From Comamonas sp. BIGb0124 (lineage in GTDB: Bacteria > Pseudomonadota > Gammaproteobacteria > Burkholderiales > Burkholderiaceae_C), in assembly GCF_003752175.1 (NCBI RefSeq), contig NZ_RJVF01000013.1, positions 248,001-312,000 of the forward strand: a DNA stretch of 64,000 nucleotides, in the 5' to 3' direction. The notes under the pieces are model-generated. The model was not told the origin of the DNA. It worked only from the letters and a program-made list of their open reading frames with translations, and did no database searches. Position numbers and translations under genes: made by a program. This document shows, piece by piece, positions 61,532-64,000 of the stretch; positions within the stretch are counted from its first letter, which is position 1; each line of letters starts with the position of its first letter.

Positions 61532-61674
61532 CATAGAAATTGTCTATGACTACAAAACGCATACTTCGGTTGTAGCTAGGCTTCTAAACCGAAGACCGAA
61601 TGCACGCTGCCTCCCGGTCTGTCAGGGGTTTAGTTTACTCCGTTACGTTACAAACGCAAGGAATGAACGTAACG
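61532..61674. repeat. Cluster of three inverted repeats
   Basis: CATAGA / TCTATG (61532-61537, 61543-61548), CTTCGGTT / AACCGAAG (61564-61571, 61587-61594) and CGTTACGTT / AACGTAACG (61641-61649, 61666-61674), all exact. They lie 120-260 bp upstream of the 91-aa gene. They could be regulator-binding sites or a structured RNA. Confidence 0.5.
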
Positions 61675-61718
61675 TCGCGCGCCGGCACATCTCCAGACAC
61701 CGCTGTAATCTTGCTGAC

Positions 61719-62060
61719 TTAATGGGGTTCTGGTTTAGCAGCGGCCGGAACGCCGGGCAAACCCGGGCGCTCGGCCTCGGTACTCGGGGCGAGTACGGGC
61801 AGCACACGGAAGGGTGGTAAGGCGTTGGGCGAGGCATGGCGGGCTGCATCGTCCAGCGCCCGGTTGCGGCGGGCGCGACGCGAACTCACGCACAGCTGCG
61901 CCAGGGCCTGGGCCAGGCTGCCGACGGCGTAGCACACCAGCAGCGCGGTGAGCGCATTGGCCCAGGCGGCCTTGGGCGCGAACCAATGGAAGGCAATGAA
62001 CACCAAGCCGGTGATCAGCATGATGGCCAGACCGGCCAACACTCTGAACAGATGCTGCAT
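61719..62060 (-). CDS. Small membrane protein, 113 aa
   Basis: Two hydrophobic helices (LAGLAIMLITGLVFIAFHWF and ANALTALLVCYAVGSLAQALAQL), then a basic, Pro/Ala-rich cytoplasmic tail. ATG 62060 has AAGGAG 8 nt upstream; the longer frame to 62132 does not. No family is recognised. Confidence 0.6.
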   Translation of the reverse strand: MQHLFRVLAGLAIMLITGLVFIAFHWFAPKAAWANALTALLVCYAVGSLAQALAQLCVSSRRARRNRALDDAARHASPNALPPFRVLPVLAPSTEAERPGLPGVPAAAKPEPH

Positions 62061-62540
62061 ATTCAAGCTCCTTCTTGCCTGCTGCGAGGCTTTCGTACGC
62101 CAGATCACGACGACGCCAGCACGTGTGCCCAAGGCATCACGCAGGGCCGGTGACTGATGCAGTGTGAGCCCTGGGCTTGACCCTGGCGATCAGGACTGAA
62201 CCGGTCCTTTTGTAGGACATGAAGTTATCCCCAAAAACTGGGGGCAAGTCGGCGTCGATTTCGCGATTTCTCTAGTATTTCCGGGCACTTTCCCGGCCTG
62301 CCTTCGAATTAAGCAGGCCCTGGGGGATCTCCTCGGGCGTCGTTCGGATGCCAATCCGTTAACACCTTGCGGCCAGCAGGCACGGCGTCAGGCTGCTACA
62401 TTCGATGCACACACAACAATGAGCCGCACGTCGTCGGCTCCAAGAATTCCCGCCCTGCCCCGCTGGCAGGCGACGTGGCGCCTCCGGCCGCCGCGCCGAG
62501 TTTGAACCTCACACCCGTTCGTCAAACTGGAGAATACGCA
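62061..62540. other. Leader and intergenic region before the exported methyltransferase, no gene found
   Basis: 480 bp with several short hairpins (for example CCCC/GGGG near 62232 and GGCCTGC/GCAGGCC around 62300). No coding frame or known riboswitch was recognised; it holds both divergent promoters. Confidence 0.4.
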
Positions 62541-63389
62541 ATGACTCGATTGAGCAGACTGGCCTTGGCCTGCGCGGCCTGCGTGCTGTCGCTGAACACC
62601 GCCCTGGCACAGACCCCGTCCGCCGCCCCGGCCACGCCGCCGGAGGCTGCGACCCCCGAATACGTGCCCAAGCAGGGCCAGCAGGGCAAGGATGTGATCT
62701 GGGTGCCCACGCAGCAGGCGCTGATCGACCGCATGCTGGAGATGGCCGGCTTGACCGAGCAGGACTACCTGGTCGACCTCGGTTCGGGCGACGGCCGTAC
62801 CGTCATCACCGCAGCCAAGCGCGGGGCACGCGCCCATGGCATCGAATACAACGCCGATCTGGTGGCGCTTTCGCAGCGCACCGCTCGTGCAGAAGGCGTG
62901 AGCGACAAGGCGACCTTCGAGAAGGCGGATATCTTTGCCTCGGATTTCTCGAAGGCCACGGTGGTGACGCTGTTTCTGCTGCCCGAGCTGAACATCAAGC
63001 TGCGCCCGATCCTGCTGGACATGGCACCCGGAACCCGGGTGGTGTCGAACTCGTTCACCATGGACGAGTGGGAACCCGACCAGAGCGCGGGCGGCGGGCC
63101 GGAATGCTCGAGCTACTACTGCCAGGCCCATGCCTGGGTGGTACCCGCCAAGCTGCACGGCAACTGGCGGCTGGCCAACGGCGAACTGCGCCTCGAGCAG
63201 ACCTACCAAAAGCTCGAGGGCACGCTGCTGCGCGACGGCCAGCAGCATGCCTTGAGCGAGGCCCGCATCGACGGCCGCAAGGTCGCCTTCACGGCCGGCG
63301 GCCAGCGCTACGAGGGCGAACTGCGCGACGGCCGCCTGGTCGGGCGTGTGGATGGCGGCGGCGAGTGGTCGGCCCAGCGCGCCTCATGA
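62541..63389 (+). CDS. Exported class I SAM-dependent methyltransferase-like protein
   Basis: 282-aa protein with a clear signal peptide (LSRLALACAACVLSLNTALAQ). Then a class I methyltransferase core: motif I DLGSGDGRTVITAAKRGARAHGIEYN, KADIFASDF, VTLFLLPELN and RVVSNSFTMDEW. The region resembles ATPSCKMT/FAM173-type lysine methyltransferases. The C-terminal about 80 residues are beta-rich (GELRLEQTYQKLEG, RYEGELRDGRLVG). GGAG precedes ATG 62541. A methyltransferase outside the cytoplasm is odd because no SAM is expected there; the signal may be retained as an anchor. Confidence 0.85.
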   Translation: MTRLSRLALACAACVLSLNTALAQTPSAAPATPPEAATPEYVPKQGQQGKDVIWVPTQQALIDRMLEMAGLTEQDYLVDLGSGDGRTVITAAKRGARAHGIEYNADLVALSQRTARAEGVSDKATFEKADIFASDFSKATVVTLFLLPELNIKLRPILLDMAPGTRVVSNSFTMDEWEPDQSAGGGPECSSYYCQAHAWVVPAKLHGNWRLANGELRLEQTYQKLEGTLLRDGQQHALSEARIDGRKVAFTAGGQRYEGELRDGRLVGRVDGGGEWSAQRAS

Positions 63390-63409
63390 CCGTATCCTGA
63401 GCGCCTTCG

Positions 63410-63427
63410 GAGCACCGTGCGCGGTGC

Positions 63428-63429
<2 letters not shown>
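63410..63429. terminator. Hairpin between convergent methyltransferase and aceA genes
   Basis: Perfect 8-bp stem GAGCACCG (63410-63417) / CGGTGCTC (63422-63429) with a 4-nt loop and no T run. It overlaps the aceA stop codon by two bases; a weak or Rho-assisted terminator at best. Confidence 0.4.

Positions 63430-64000
<571 letters not shown>

Overview
The window reads as a chromosomal segment of a betaproteobacterium, most likely order Burkholderiales; family and genus cannot be fixed from these genes alone. The flanks are GC-rich with strongly GC-biased third positions. Two blocks, about 4.4-6.2 kb and about 18-40 kb, are visibly AT-richer and look acquired. No tRNA, rRNA or CRISPR array was seen.

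Left arm (0-16.9 kb): a three-domain LigD; a C4-antisense-RNA-like element in front of a small gene; an AT-rich two-gene cassette of a HipA-like kinase and a HIRAN-domain protein; many small secreted or membrane proteins, including two that share a YSxxKAASR tail; a Nudix hydrolase; a decayed GNAT toxin-type gene behind a 77-aa partner; an AlaE-type exporter; and precursor genes manC, a hexose-6-phosphate mutarotase, kdsA with a PAP2 phosphatase, and galE.

Central block (17-41.6 kb): a Wzy-dependent exopolysaccharide or capsule locus in two opposed arms. The + arm carries gfcA-like, gfcB-like, a gfcC-gfcD fusion, wza, wzb, wzc and a Tat-exported beta-helix protein. The - arm reads uppS, galU, WbaP-type sugar transferase, ugd, UDP-glucuronate 4-epimerase, wzx, wzy, a hexapeptide acyltransferase, a pyruvyltransferase and two GT4 glycosyltransferases. 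The arms meet at two IS3-family elements: one nearly complete with an amber codon late in orfB, the other truncated and frameshifted. The gene set predicts a uronic-acid polymer decorated with ketal pyruvate and acyl groups.

Adhesin block (42.4-47.9 kb): one tightly packed - strand operon holding a YadA-type trimeric autotransporter with a Ser/Thr-rich repetitive stalk, a BamE-OmpA fusion lipoprotein, two tandem DUF2827 proteins and a small secreted protein. The DUF2827 genes look like GT-B glycosyltransferases, so this may be a self-contained adhesin export, glycosylation and anchoring system. It is my main candidate for an undescribed system. A CSS-motif EAL phosphodiesterase and uppP follow.

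Right arm (52.3-64 kb): a LacI-regulated catabolic cluster with an SDR, a TRAP transporter (DctP and fused DctQM), a VOC protein, a RuBisCO-like protein and a DUF1537 acid-sugar kinase. It resembles the 3-oxo-isoapionate (D-apiose/apionate) pathways. Two small hypothetical genes, an exported SAM-methyltransferase and the C-terminal part of isocitrate lyase close the window.
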